From contig WBMV01003059.1 of NCBI GenBank assembly GCA_013396655.1, positions 41,651-105,650 of the forward strand: 64,000 nucleotides of DNA, written 5' to 3'. The notes beneath the pieces are model-generated. The model saw only the letters and a list, made by a program, of their open reading frames with translations, was not told where the DNA came from and made no database searches. This DNA is from Campylorhamphus procurvoides (Eukaryota; Chordata; Aves; Passeriformes; Dendrocolaptidae). Shown one piece after another: positions 26,396 to 37,300 of the stretch. Within the stretch, counting starts at the first letter, position 1; the number at the start of each line of letters is the position of its first letter. Position numbers and translations under genes: made by a program.

Positions 26396-28011
26396 GTATT
26401 TCTTACAGAATTTGCTTAGGCCCACATATTTCTGTAGTGTTATGATTTTCAATGTCTCAGGTTGTCTGTGTTCAAATTCAGCCATGTTGTAAGGGAGTGA
26501 ATTTTCATGATTTGCAGGCCATTTATTTCAGGAAAAGCCAATCTTTGCACTTGCTAGCTGTATCTAGAAGTCCTGGCCTTGGGTAACAGCTTTAAGGACA
26601 AAGTATTTTATGGCATTTGTCCTTACTGTTCAATCACCATTCTGCCTGTTATCTCAGTGACTGGAATTGTTGTTACTTCTCATCCACTTTTCAGCCTTCA
26701 TCTCATTTTCACTGCTGATAGTGATGTGGCTGGTTTGCTTATTTAAAGTATGGCACTCAGTGGGATTTCTTGTCTAACCCAGCAGCTCAGGACTTGTGGT
26801 GTTCTGATCCATTACTGAGTGGAGAGCTGAGATGGGGTGCAATATGTTTTTAAAGCTGATTATCACAAAGGATGGTGAAATAAAAATGGCTTTGAACTGC
26901 TGTCTAGAGATGTCAGCTCCTGCATTTTATGGGTCAGCTAACTGATCTCTGTGCTGAAATCCTGTTCCAAGCTCATGTCGAATTTTTAATCACAGCATTT
27001 ACAAGATGCAAATTCAAAGAAACAATACTTACTTTGGAACAATTGACAACGTCTGTTCAGGAAACTGCAGAATACTTGATGAATATTACCAATTGTAAAA
27101 AATTGCATTGATTTTATGTGTAATAGGGATATTTAATAGCTGAGCCAGGACTGTGCCGGTAATTTTCTGGCCAGTCCATAGGCTGCTACTAAAATCAGAG
27201 GTTGTTCCCAAATTTAAAGACTCTTTTCAGCCTGCCTTCATGCTGCAGTGCCCTGTGTGTGAAGCTGTGCCAGCTGCACCTAGTTTGGTCCATTACGACA
27301 GCATCACAAACTCTGTTGTTTTCCCTCCCAGCTGAAGGAAGAAGGCTTTGAGGATTTCTCACTTTTGGGTTTGCAAGTTTTTCCTTCAAGTACCAGGAAG
27401 AAATTCCTTCTTCCTTCTGCTCCAGTTCCAATCCCCTCTTCTTTGGAGCCAACACAAGGCTTCTCAGCAGGGGTACTGTGTACTGCTGCCCATGGGCAGG
27501 GGCCATTCCTGTAGTGCAACAGAGGAAAAAGAGTGGATCTGCTTCTGCAGAACTGAGAAGTTCCTCCTTCTGCTGGAAGGGATGTTTCAGTTCACTCCAA
27601 CTCTGCCACCTCCTCAGCCAGTGCTTTTCTGACAGACCTCCACTGGGCATCTCTGGGCTGGTCTGTATGGCAAGTACAGCTGCAGTTAATAGATGTCATA
27701 ATTTGCCAGATTTACTCCAAACTGATTATTCATTTATCTTGCAGGGAATATAGACACTTGTTTGTAAAAATAATTGCACTCACTATCTTGCAGCATAATT
27801 CAATTTACACTTCTCATAATAGCATAAGTCATTTCAAGGTTTACTGTAAAATCAATATACTGATGTGAACATATAAAAAACGTGAAAAGTGACTTTGGTC
27901 CAATTTATCTTCCTTTTGGAGATCTAACTGATGGGAGATTTTCTTTAATAAGAGATTCTGTTGTGTAGGAAACATTATGGTATTTTACTGACTGTCTTTA
28001 CTTCATTTCAG
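26396..28011 (+). other. ROR2: ROR2 intron 8
   Basis: A phase-0 intron of 1,616 bp. It contains an in-frame stop 24 bases after exon 8 (26417-26419) and an AATAAA at 26879-26884. GC-richer sequence at about 27190-27660 has open frames on both strands, but none resembles a known protein and the frames overlap each other. Confidence 0.9.
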
Positions 28012-29454
28012 GCTAAGCTTAAAGAAATTAATTTGTCCACTGTGAGGTTTATGGAGGAACTAGGAGAGGAGAGGTTTGGCAAAGTCTACAAGGGCCATCT
28101 CTTTGGTACAGCACCAGGTGAACAGACACAAGCTGTTGCCATCAAGACACTTAAAGACAAAGCAGAACTGTCTCTTCGGGAAGAATTTAAACATGAGGCA
28201 ATGATGAGATCACGATTACAGCACCCAAACATTGTCTGTTTGCTGGGAATAGTGACGAAGGAACAACCTATAAGTATGATATTTAGCTATTGTTCCCACA
28301 GTGACCTCCATGAGTTCTTGGTGATGAGATCTCCCCATTCAGATGTTGGCAGCACTGATGATGATAAGACAGTAAAATCCACTCTGGAACCAGCAGACTT
28401 TTTCCACATCGTGACTCAGATAGCTGCAGGCATGGAATATCTTTCAAGCCACCATGTTGTCCACAAGGACTTGGCCACTAGAAATATACTGGTGTTCGAT
28501 AAACTGAATGTGAAAATATCTGATTTAGGCCTTTTCAGGGAAGTTTATGCTGCTGATTATTACAAACTGATGGGAAATTCTCTTCTTCCTATCCGGTGGA
28601 TGTCCCCTGAGGCTATTATGTACGGCAAGTTTTCTATTGATTCAGATATATGGTCATACGGAGTTGTGTTGTGGGAAGTTTTCAGCTATGGCCTGCAGCC
28701 TTACTGTGGTTATTCTAACCAGGATGTCATTGAGATGATCAGGAACCGACAGGTTTTGCCATGTCCCGATGACTGCCCCACATGGATATACACTTTGATG
28801 CTGGAGTGTTGGAATGAATTTCCTAACAGAAGACCAAGATTTAAAGATATACATAACAGACTAAGAACATGGGGAAACCTTTCTAATTACAACAGCTCAG
28901 CACAAACCTCTGGGGCAAGCAACACCACGCAAACAAGTTCTCTCAGCACAAGCCCTGTTAGCAATGTCAGCAATGCTAGATACATTGGACCAAAGCAGAA
29001 AACTCCAGCTTTCCCTCAACCGCAGTTCATACAAATGAAAGGCCAGATGAGACCTATGGTCCCACCTGCTCAGCTTTACATTCCAGTCAATGGTTACCAG
29101 CCAATGCCTGCCTACGGTGCTTACTTGCCAAATTTTTATCCTGTCCAAATTCCAATGCAAATGGCTCCTCAGCAAATACCTCCCCAGATCATTCCCAAAC
29201 CAGGTTCCCACCACAGTGGGAGTGGATCCACCAGCACAGGCTATGTAACAACAGCACCTTCCAACACGTCAGTGGCCGACAGGGCTGCTCTGCTGTCAGA
29301 AGGCACAGATGACACACACAATGGAATGGAAGACATTGCCCAGAATCCTGTCCAGGAGGAGGAGGAAGAGGAGGGTTCTGTGCCTGAAACAGAATTGCTG
29401 GGTGATAATGACACACTTCAGATGGACGAAGCAGAAATTCAATCAGAAGCCTAA
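28012..29454 (+). CDS. ROR2: ROR2 exon 9: kinase domain and C-terminal tail
   Basis: The last coding exon (480 codons plus TAA at 29452-29454) begins after a CATTTCAG acceptor with AKLKEINL. The tyrosine-kinase fold has atypical motifs known for ROR2: glycine loop GEERFG (28063-28080, third position not Gly), VAIK lysine at 28144, HKDLATRN in place of HRD (catalytic Asp at 28468), DLG in place of DFG (28522-28530), and the YAADYYK activation loop. Canonical APE reads SPE here (Ser at 28603); human ROR2 has Ala, as I recall. The tail follows in order: Ser/Thr-rich with [10 protein letters not shown], a Pro/Tyr/Gln-rich stretch with VPVNGYQP-like spacing, a second Ser/Thr-rich block ([12 protein letters not shown]), then an acidic end with six Glu (near 29356) finishing EAEIQSEA. 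The tail separates ROR2 from ROR1. The open frame extends left to 27961, but splice sites and homology place the exon start at 28012. Confidence 0.97.
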   Translation, partial: AKLKEINLSTVRFMEELGEERFGKVYKGHLFGTAPGEQTQAVAIKTLKDKAELSLREEFKHEAMMRSRLQHPNIVCLLGIVTKEQPISMIFSYCSHSDLHEFLVMRSPHSDVGSTDDDKTVKSTLEPADFFHIVTQIAAGMEYLSSHHVVHKDLATRNILVFDKLNVKISDLGLFREVYAADYYKLMGNSLLPIRWMSPEAIMYGKFSIDSDIWSYGVVLWEVFSYGLQPYCGYSNQDVIEMIRNRQVLPCPDDCPTWIYTLMLECWNEFPNRRPRFKDIHNRLRTWGNLSNYNSSAQTSGASNTTQTSSLSTSPVSNVSNARYIGPKQKTPAFPQPQFIQMKGQMRPMVPPAQLYIPVNGYQPMPAYGAYLPNFYPVQIPMQMAPQQIPPQIIPKPGSHHSGSGSTSTGYVTTAPSNTSVADRAALLSEGTDDTHNGMEDIAQNPVQEEEEEEGSVPETELLGDNDTLQMDEAEIQSEA

Positions 29455-29989
29455 GGAATTTGGCCTCCTTACTAAGATTTCCATGTTGCTTTCATGCATG
29501 GAGACAGCAGATCCTTAGGCTTAATAGAGTGATTTTGATTGGACTAAAAGAAATGAAACTAAAAAAGCAACACCAATGAAAAGTGCAGCAGTAATGATAT
29601 ACCAGGTTTAGAGACCATTGCCACCATTGGATTTTGCAAATATGATGGTATAGAATTGCTGGGTTTAATCTTTTTTACTGTCCTACAGTTCTTGAGAGAA
29701 GCTGCTTTTCAGGTATGTACTGTTGCTGTGCAACATATTGCAGAGTAGCATTGCACATCATGTATATCTTGATATGTGAGTGTAATGTTAGTGAATTATG
29801 CTTAAATCAGTAACACAAAAAGGAATCCAACTATGGTTGCAGAATTGCTCTAAGCATAAAGAAGTGCCCTGGCTGTGACGGACAACTTAGTTTGTAGTAT
29901 TTATCTCTTTGTTGTAATGGATACAAAATTGTTTTTTGATTTTTGAGTCTGAAAAAATAAGTTGAGAATAATGAACCATGTTTGTATTA

Positions 29990-30310
29990 CAATAACAAGA
30001 AGAGTAGGGAAACTGAACATAAACTTGACTGTGTTGAGTAAGACCACAGGTCTGTCCAGCCCAGTAGCATGTCTCGAAAGGCCATCGATAATGTCTGCCC
30101 TGGGACAGACTGCAAGGGCAATTTCCCTTGTAGAATTTTCCCAGGGTACTTCCCCGGCCTCCAGCAATTGTGGCTTAGGAACTTCCCAAGCCAGAAGTGG
30201 ATTTTTTTTCTGCTTACTAGACATCAATGGAATTTTGTACCATGAATTTATCCAAATGATTTTGAATTCACATAAACTTAGAGCATCCACAACACCTTGT
30301 GGAAAAACAT
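29990..30310 (-). mobile_element. Old amniote-type CR1 fragment inside the ROR2 3' UTR
   Basis: The plus strand shows reverse-complement CR1 landmarks of the old lineage common in turtles and crocodilians: AGTAAGACCACAGGTCTGTC followed by CAGCCCAGTAGCATGTCT, a GGCCATCGATAATGTCTGCC block, GGCTTAGGAACTTCCCAAGC, CATGAATTTATCCAAATGAT and GAGCATCCACAACACC. The order is that of the CR1 3' region. It is much more diverged than the CR1 at 7196. The 187-codon minus-strand open frame across it does not match CR1 coding sequence and is not a gene. Confidence 0.75.
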
Positions 30311-31034
30311 GAGAGGAGAGAGGATGATTTTCTTTCATCACTTCCAGTGACTGACTGTGACAGAAGCTTCCAAATAAGATCATCAGACTGCATTTGTGGA
30401 TGAAAGTATTCTTTCTCTGCTGTGTATTTTCAGCAGCAAACAGCCTTAATACACTGTTAACCAAAAAAGGGGATATTGTAGGGGATATTATAGGTGTGCA
30501 CTAACTTAATAAATCCAACTTTAATTGCATATTGGTTATCAAGTACAGAAAATGGCTCCACATGTATATTCTTACATTGTAAAAGTGTTGGATTTTATGC
30601 GAGGTTATAGACTTACTTGATTTACTGCAATTACTGCTGGATTGCATGTGAAACCATGTTTTTCCTGCCTTTTTAGTAAAAATGATCTTTGAACTTTAGA
30701 AGACCAAAAGAAGCAATACTGTACAAGGTGCTGTTTTTGTGCTTCTATTTGCAGGATGAATCATGTACAGACCTTTAAATGTAATTTATGTTTTACTACA
30801 TTTTGTATACTTTTTTTGTTGAAATATTTGGATTTCTGAATGAATGACTTTATAACTTAACCATTTACAATATTCATATGTGATGCAGTTTTATGGAATT
30901 GCTGTTTCACTTTTTCAACCTGCAGAGAGGTCCACACATTTCATGACCCTTTCTGTACAAAAACACATTCTCATTGTAGCATTGTAGTCAACACACACTA
31001 TAGCTATAAGTTGTACATCCAACATGGAGTATTG

Positions 31035-31040
31035 AATAAA
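31035..31040 (+). terminator. Candidate proximal poly(A) signal of ROR2
   Basis: Canonical AATAAA lies about 1.58 kb after the stop codon, followed within 60 bases by T-rich sequence and TTTGTGG. It is a plausible alternative 3' end for ROR2. No transcript evidence is available here. Confidence 0.5.
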
Positions 31041-31334
31041 GTGATGCAAAAAGTATGATTAAATATGTTATCCTACAGCTACTGTACTTTGTGGAAATAG
31101 AAATGGCCACAATTTCTTAAGTTACAGATTTCACATATAAACTACAACTTTTTCTTTTATTAGATTGGGATTCACTTGCAAGTCGTATATAATTGTGATC
31201 TACCCTGTGTTCATGGTATGTCAGCATTACATACTTCCCGCATTTCACCTGGATTTGGAAATGCACTGGTAGGAATAAAATATGAAAGCTTTGTTACTTG
31301 TGTTAATATAATGCAGCTTTCAGTGCTTTTGCTA

Positions 31335-31351
31335 AATAAAGGATAAATAAA
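31335..31351 (+). terminator. Candidate distal poly(A) signals of ROR2
   Basis: Two AATAAA hexamers lie 11 bases apart (31335 and 31346) and run into an A-tract. A T/G-rich stretch about 40-60 bases downstream resembles a downstream sequence element. A further AATAAA lies at 31274. This cluster is the most likely main cleavage region. Confidence 0.6.
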
Positions 31352-31370
31352 AAAAAAATTTTAAAAAGTG

Positions 31371-34300
31371 AAATTTATTTATGTGAAGTTCTTTGTTTCT
31401 CCTGGGTTTCATGTTCTCTGAACTTGATTAATCAACTGCATTGTCTTCCTTTGGTCTTTTGCTAAATTATTGCAAAGTAAGCAAAGAGTAACTGGTCCAG
31501 TTACACCAGTTACACCACGGATTTGTTAGTGAGAGGAAAGTTGTAATAAATGAATGAATGGCAGTCAATGGAAGCTTCTCTAGAGAACTGCCTGAAGTTC
31601 AGCACATTACTGACAGTCAAAGTACATGACAACTTTGTGTGCTTTGAGTTGGGTTTGGGAAACTCCTAATTCTCTTCTTTGAGCCTCATAAATTTGCTGC
31701 AGTTGAAAAGAACAAGTCAGACTCCAATACTGACTTTCCCATCTTCACTATAACACAGATACATGTTATAACATGCACACAAAGTGATGGTAGAGGAGCA
31801 GTATACAATTTTCAAGGTCAACCTTGGTTATACTGGTATACTGGATAGGGCTTTTCCCCCTCTGTTGTTGTGGATGCACTTCTCTGAACTGCCAGAATTG
31901 GAGCCATGACAGCATTCAAATACCTCCTCTGCACTTCTGGTGAGCATCTCCACAAGCACTACTACTAACATGTGAGTGGCTACTCTGAGTCATATGGATT
32001 GGCAGTAATTTCTTTTTCTGCATCTTCCCAGGCTGCTCTTCCCTGTGGCACCTGCTGCACAGACCCAGAGTAAGGATCTGCATTTGGAAGCAAGGCCAAG
32101 GGACAACAGGGAAGATACGAGGCAGTAAGTGGATGGAACAAGGTGGTGAGGCAGGAACAAACGAGAGAGTGGTTGGGGCTGGAGCCAAGCAGAGCCAGCA
32201 CAATGTTGCTCACTAGGGCATACAAGGTTACTTCTTCTGCCAGGTCTAGCAACACCAGAACTTTTCTTAGGGGTGGAACAGCTTTTCTAGGCAACAAATA
32301 GCTGTCTGGAAGGCCAGGAGGTGGTAAGGTGTTTTTGAGAAGACGGGGATGTTTAAAAAATTTTCTCTTGCTTCTAGTGCTGTACTCTGCTTCAGCTAAT
32401 ACAGTTTTCCTATGAAGACAGGGTCTGACCCCAGAAAAAGTAGATAGTGCGTTGGCACTATCCACAGCATCCCACTGATGAAGCAGGAGTGTGTGTTTGC
32501 AAAAGCATATGGGGCAGTTGGAATTGGAAAGGAAGGAGAATGGATCTGCAAGCAGGAAGAATGAGTAATGGTTCATAGTCTGAGTGGGGAAAGTGATTAT
32601 AGATGTTTCACTAGCTCCAGTCTGAATCCTGTTATGATATTGTCCGAGACCTGGGTTATTGCAGGATCTTTTCATGTTTGACTCACTGAGACTACACAGA
32701 AGACAAAACTATAAATGTTACAGTATTAACAGAGGACTCACCCACAGTGATAGGTGATAAGCAGACATTATTACAAGCTTTGATAGGCGGCTTCATTCCT
32801 TCATCTAAATGTCATTATTCTTGGTTTCATCTAGTGATTTCCCTAAGACTGATCCAGAGAAACAAGCTCCCTGCTGAGTTATGAATCCTTTACTTCCTGT
32901 ATTTGCCATGCCTATGAAAATCATAGTAAGTCAGAGGGAATTTACTTCTCAATAAGAGTACCTCAAACTTTTATTAGATATGTGAATTTGATTTTTTTTC
33001 TCACATTGTCTAAGGGTTTCATTAGATGTCATTAGCTTTTGGATTCAGAGAAATCACCTAACTTCAGCCAAGTGTAAAGGAAGGGAGGAGGTCTTAATGG
33101 TTCCTGGGAGAGAGCTCAGGAACACTTTTTGATTTAGAGCACTCTCCAACTATGTCAGACCTTGAAGTGTTTGCCAAAACAGATATAAGGGTAAAACACC
33201 TAGCTGCAAGCACAGTAGTATATTCAAGCAAAGCCTAAGTCATAGTTTCACCACATGTAGACAGTAACTCTCTTTCTATGCAGGTAAATGCTACTGCAAA
33301 CTTCTCCAAAACAGATTTTCAGTTACACAAAATAGGAAGAAAAAAATCCACAGACACAAACATCCCACTTTTAACTAAAGGGACTAAGTTCATATTGTAA
33401 GGAACAACGTCTATTCCTGTTCTATAAATAAATCTGAAATGTTAATAGAATGCATGATTAATCAAGTTTTGGGGATTTGCTCAGACACTGGGAAAGTGAT
33501 ACTAGAAGAGTAGTAGCATACAGCACAAACAATAACATAGCTCTGTGAATGAGTTTTAGTTCCATCTTTTTAGAAAACTGAATCTTATTTTTCAAAAGTG
33601 ACCTTGTATAATCTCTCAGTTTTGTGCAGCTTCCAGAAATGACAAGTTGTTGACTCCTTCTGTCACAAATATGAAATCTAAGCAATCTAGGACTATCAAG
33701 CAATACTAAGTGTATTCACTTGGCAAGACAAACCAAGTCTATGATAACCTAGTCAGGCAGATCTTTCTCCAGACCAAAATGTACCATATGTACTGCGATA
33801 AAATATAGACAAGTTGGTTTGGCAGGATTTCCTTTCTAGGGAAATGTTGTAAAAAATTTTGCACCTACAATTCTTGTCTTGCACTACGTTTGATGTTGAA
33901 AAGTTGCAGTGTCTGGACTCTGTAACCACTGCTCCTCCCTAAAAAGTACATGGTGGAGGGGTTCCTGACACTGGGTTTCCACTGCAGAAGACTGGGCCAC
34001 CTGTCTTTCTTTGTGACCTCTAGTAGAAGGCAGCTCCTGTGTGTGTATGTTTGCACACATGCCTAGTTTTGGAAATAAAAATATGCTGGATTATAAGTCA
34101 ATAGCTCTGTGTTTGAGGTCAGGTGAAACATACGTATACACATGCACATGTAGGTACACACAGTTGCATACAGACATGAACTAGCAATGGGCAATGCACG
34201 TTCAGATTATTGCAGTTCATTAGAGGATGTTTTTCCCCTTCCCTTCTGTGATGTTCCAAGGCTTTGAGAGATCTTTTGCAGCTATAAATCCAAATCCAGT

Positions 34301-37300
34301 TTGTCCTAGTGTGAAGTAAGTCTTGTCTGGCACTGCTTCCAGTCAGACACAGTACTTGCAGCTGTGACAGGGGAAGGCTCACAGGATGAGCCTTACATGA
34401 GGAATCTCCTAACAGCACCCATGGAGCACTGCCCTAGTGTAGAACTTGCAGAATGGGTTTTCACTGTCAGTAAGGCTCCCTCTTTTCCCAACACACCCAT
34501 TCTGACGGTCTCGGTGCACTCCCTCACCTAGGCCCAATCCAGTTGCTTAAAATGGAAAAATATTGTTCTAAATCTTAGCCGAATACTGCAAGATTGCAAA
34601 AGCAGGGCGAAGTAATGTTAACTGAGGTTATGGCAAAGCTGGAAATAGTACGGGGTTTGAGGGTCTGTAAATCTCCAAGAGAGTCGAAATTTAAAATAAT
34701 ACGATACTGAGGGAGCGCAGAATCTGATGTAGATACTTCTCATTTCTATTGATCTGAAAGAGGAACTTTATCGTAATTACAGTGTACCCGATGGTTTAAC
34801 TATCCTTTTAAAACCTCTCTCTAAAACTGGAAATAATCCATCTGTTCAGTAAGTTTTTTTGTTAACTCTGTAACTGGTGGAATTATGGGAGGGAAATTAA
34901 ACTGAAATCACCATATTAATTTAATTGAAAATTTATTCCATATACCAAGTAATAAATACTCATCATGGAGATCTACAGAAAGTGCTCTTGTTGCTCCATA
35001 TTTTATATCTGTTACTGAAGATTTTTTTTCTCGAAGTCACTCTCCACATAGACTTCTTGCTAATTTCTTTTCAAACTAATAAAGTAGTCCCCAGAGATGC
35101 TGGGAACTGTTATAGTTTTGATTCATAACAAACAGTTTTAAAGATCTTATCAAGATGTCCGACTCTAATTCTTAGTCTGCTTTAGAGGTAGCTATTTGAT
35201 ATACACCAACAATAACAACCAAAAGGAATTTGTTCCAGAACGACAATATACATTGTAATTAACAGATGCGATGGTGGATAGGAAAATAAGCAGCAAACTA
35301 AAGAAGTAATTTACCATATAAGAACTGCCCCTAAGTAATTTAAAACCAGAAACATTTCAGATGCATTAATTAATTTAGATATTGCACAGTTTCAACTGAG
35401 GCTGATTATTCTCAAATGTAGTCTGAGGTTTTACAGTTATGATAAAGATCTTTGTCTTGCTCAGTTGCTAATCCTGTGAATACTTTTTCATAGCTTGATG
35501 TGGTTTTCCATTTAATTACTTTCATATTAGCTTTAAATTAAGTATATATGTAAGAATTAACCCTGAAATGTTGGGAGAAGTATCTTGTAAAGAGATAATC
35601 GCCATGTGTTCCTCGTATCAAGGAAGAGATGTTACGTTCCATCTTTTTCCCACTGTTTTTTGTCTGCAGCAAACACACATCTCCTCAGTGAATCCTTCTG
35701 TTCCCAGCTCAGTTAGACGATAATTTCGCAACAAATTACTGAAGAAGCATTTCACATTGCAACACTGAGAGCAGTGGAAATAAAAGATTTGCTTCTTTAT
35801 GAAGGGCATGTATTTGCTTTCTCTGTTCCTTGTTCTTTTAAATATTCCTTGCCCTTGTACTCTGCTAGATATTTCTCAGAGAACAATTACAGCATTCACT
35901 ATACATTTCCTCTGCTTGAAAAATTGTTCTCTAAAGACATAATTTATATATGTATAAATAGATATGTGTATGAATTTGATCAGTCTTGACACATTGAAAA
36001 GCCAGTGAAAGAGTGAGAATTTTGTTGTTCAGAAACTAGCAAACTTAAACATTCACAAATGAAGGGGTATGTGGAATAAAGGTCCTTCATTTTCAGCAAA
36101 GTTCGCTCCTGTCTGCTGTTTCCTGCACTTTTTCATTCTATAAAATGTAAATGCTGGGCATTCATAAACATTGTGCAATATCTTTGCTTATAATTAGTGA
36201 TCATTTCTGTAATTTTTTTACCTGTTCTCTTATCCAGGTATAGGCTGTAATAGTCCTCTGCTATTGGTGTCTGCTACTTTTGTTAAAGCTATCCCACTTT
36301 AAAAGAAGCAAATCCAACCAAAAAAATGCAGGATTCATCTCTAAAACAAATGGGATGCTCTCAGCTCAGGCCTCCTCCTGCTCTGGAACTCCCTGCCAAA
36401 GCCACAGCAGGGAACTGTGCGAGCACTCGTTACCCATCTCAGGCTCAAGCCGATAGTTTTGACTGACTCTGTGTTGGAAGTGCTAAGCCACTGGGGGAGG
36501 CCAGGGGACTGGGATCCCATTTCAGGAGGGAGCCTCATGCTGAAGCTGGTGCTAAGCTGCTGAAGGCAGTAGTCTTCTAAACTGCCCTAACTAGACTCAA
36601 AACTACAGACTTAGTTAAGCTGAGTATTTTTCCTAAGGAAATTTGTTCTTGAAATGGGATTAATTCTGAATTGAATGCCCACATCTGTCATTTGGCACTT
36701 TGTGGGACCCCATGTAAGTTTTTAGGTTTCTATTGTTTCTCCTGTAAACAATAAAATTTGCATGCTTTTGCAGACATTGTGAAGGGAAGCACATGGCATA
36801 CAAGGGGATTCATACTGCAGGCAAGATTAGCAGCCTGATGGTAGCTGAGGCTGCATGCAAGATATAGCACAAAGACATTACAGAAAGGCATCTTCTGCTC
36901 TTCAGGAGATCACTGCATTAATGGGCTGTGGAGACTCTTGGGTGCAGGCTGCCTGACTATAGACATACTGTGCACAGAGGTAGCACTACTAGGGGGGACA
37001 CTGGTCTGAAATGAGTAGGTACATCTTATAGTAACAAAGGGTTTTGAGGCTTGAAACCAAAGCCCATTGAAGTCATTGGGAAAAACTCGTCTGCTTCAAA
37101 AGGATCTGATTTAAGGTCATATGAAATTTTTATTTTGTTCTCTTACACACTCCTCAACTTGTAATCAACATTGTTATCAAAGCATGGTTTAAAAATCTTT
37201 TTGTTTTTCTTTAAAAGCGTCTATATCAGACAGTGAAGAGAGTATTATTTTCTGAACAACTTTAAGTCTGTGATTTTTACTTTTTATTTTTTTAAAGTGA

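Larger units (their letters stand above)
1..31370 (+). other. ROR2: ROR2 gene body, 3' part (intron 4 to poly(A) site)
   Basis: This span holds the last five coding exons and the 3' UTR of ROR2, a single-pass receptor with Ig, Frizzled-like, kringle and kinase domains that binds WNT5A and signals in the planar cell polarity and other beta-catenin-independent pathways. The exons splice in phase (2,335 coding bases including the stop) to about 777 residues. The human protein is 943 residues, so about 165 N-terminal residues (signal peptide and Ig domain) are missing and must lie left of the window. I looked for an Ig exon upstream of 19384 by eye and found none. Starting the gene body at base 1 is an inference from the open 5' end of exon 5. 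The right end is set by clustered AATAAA signals and is approximate. Confidence 0.9.
29455..31370 (+). other. ROR2: ROR2 3' UTR (approximate end)
   Basis: This is AT-rich, non-coding sequence directly after the ROR2 stop. No open frame of the receptor continues. It contains an old CR1-derived stretch near 29990-30310 and several poly(A) signals. The likely end is set by AATAAA at 31335-31340 and 31346-31351 followed by a T/G-rich downstream element (about 31385-31415). An earlier site after 31035-31040 is equally possible. The UTR would be about 1.6-1.9 kb. Antisense open frames here read through the CR1 remnant and are not supported as genes. Confidence 0.7.

Noticed and set aside
29901..30464. 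187-codon minus-strand ORF in the ROR2 3' UTR
   Set aside because: It runs across a CR1 remnant and unrelated UTR sequence; the protein does not match CR1 RT or any family known to me.
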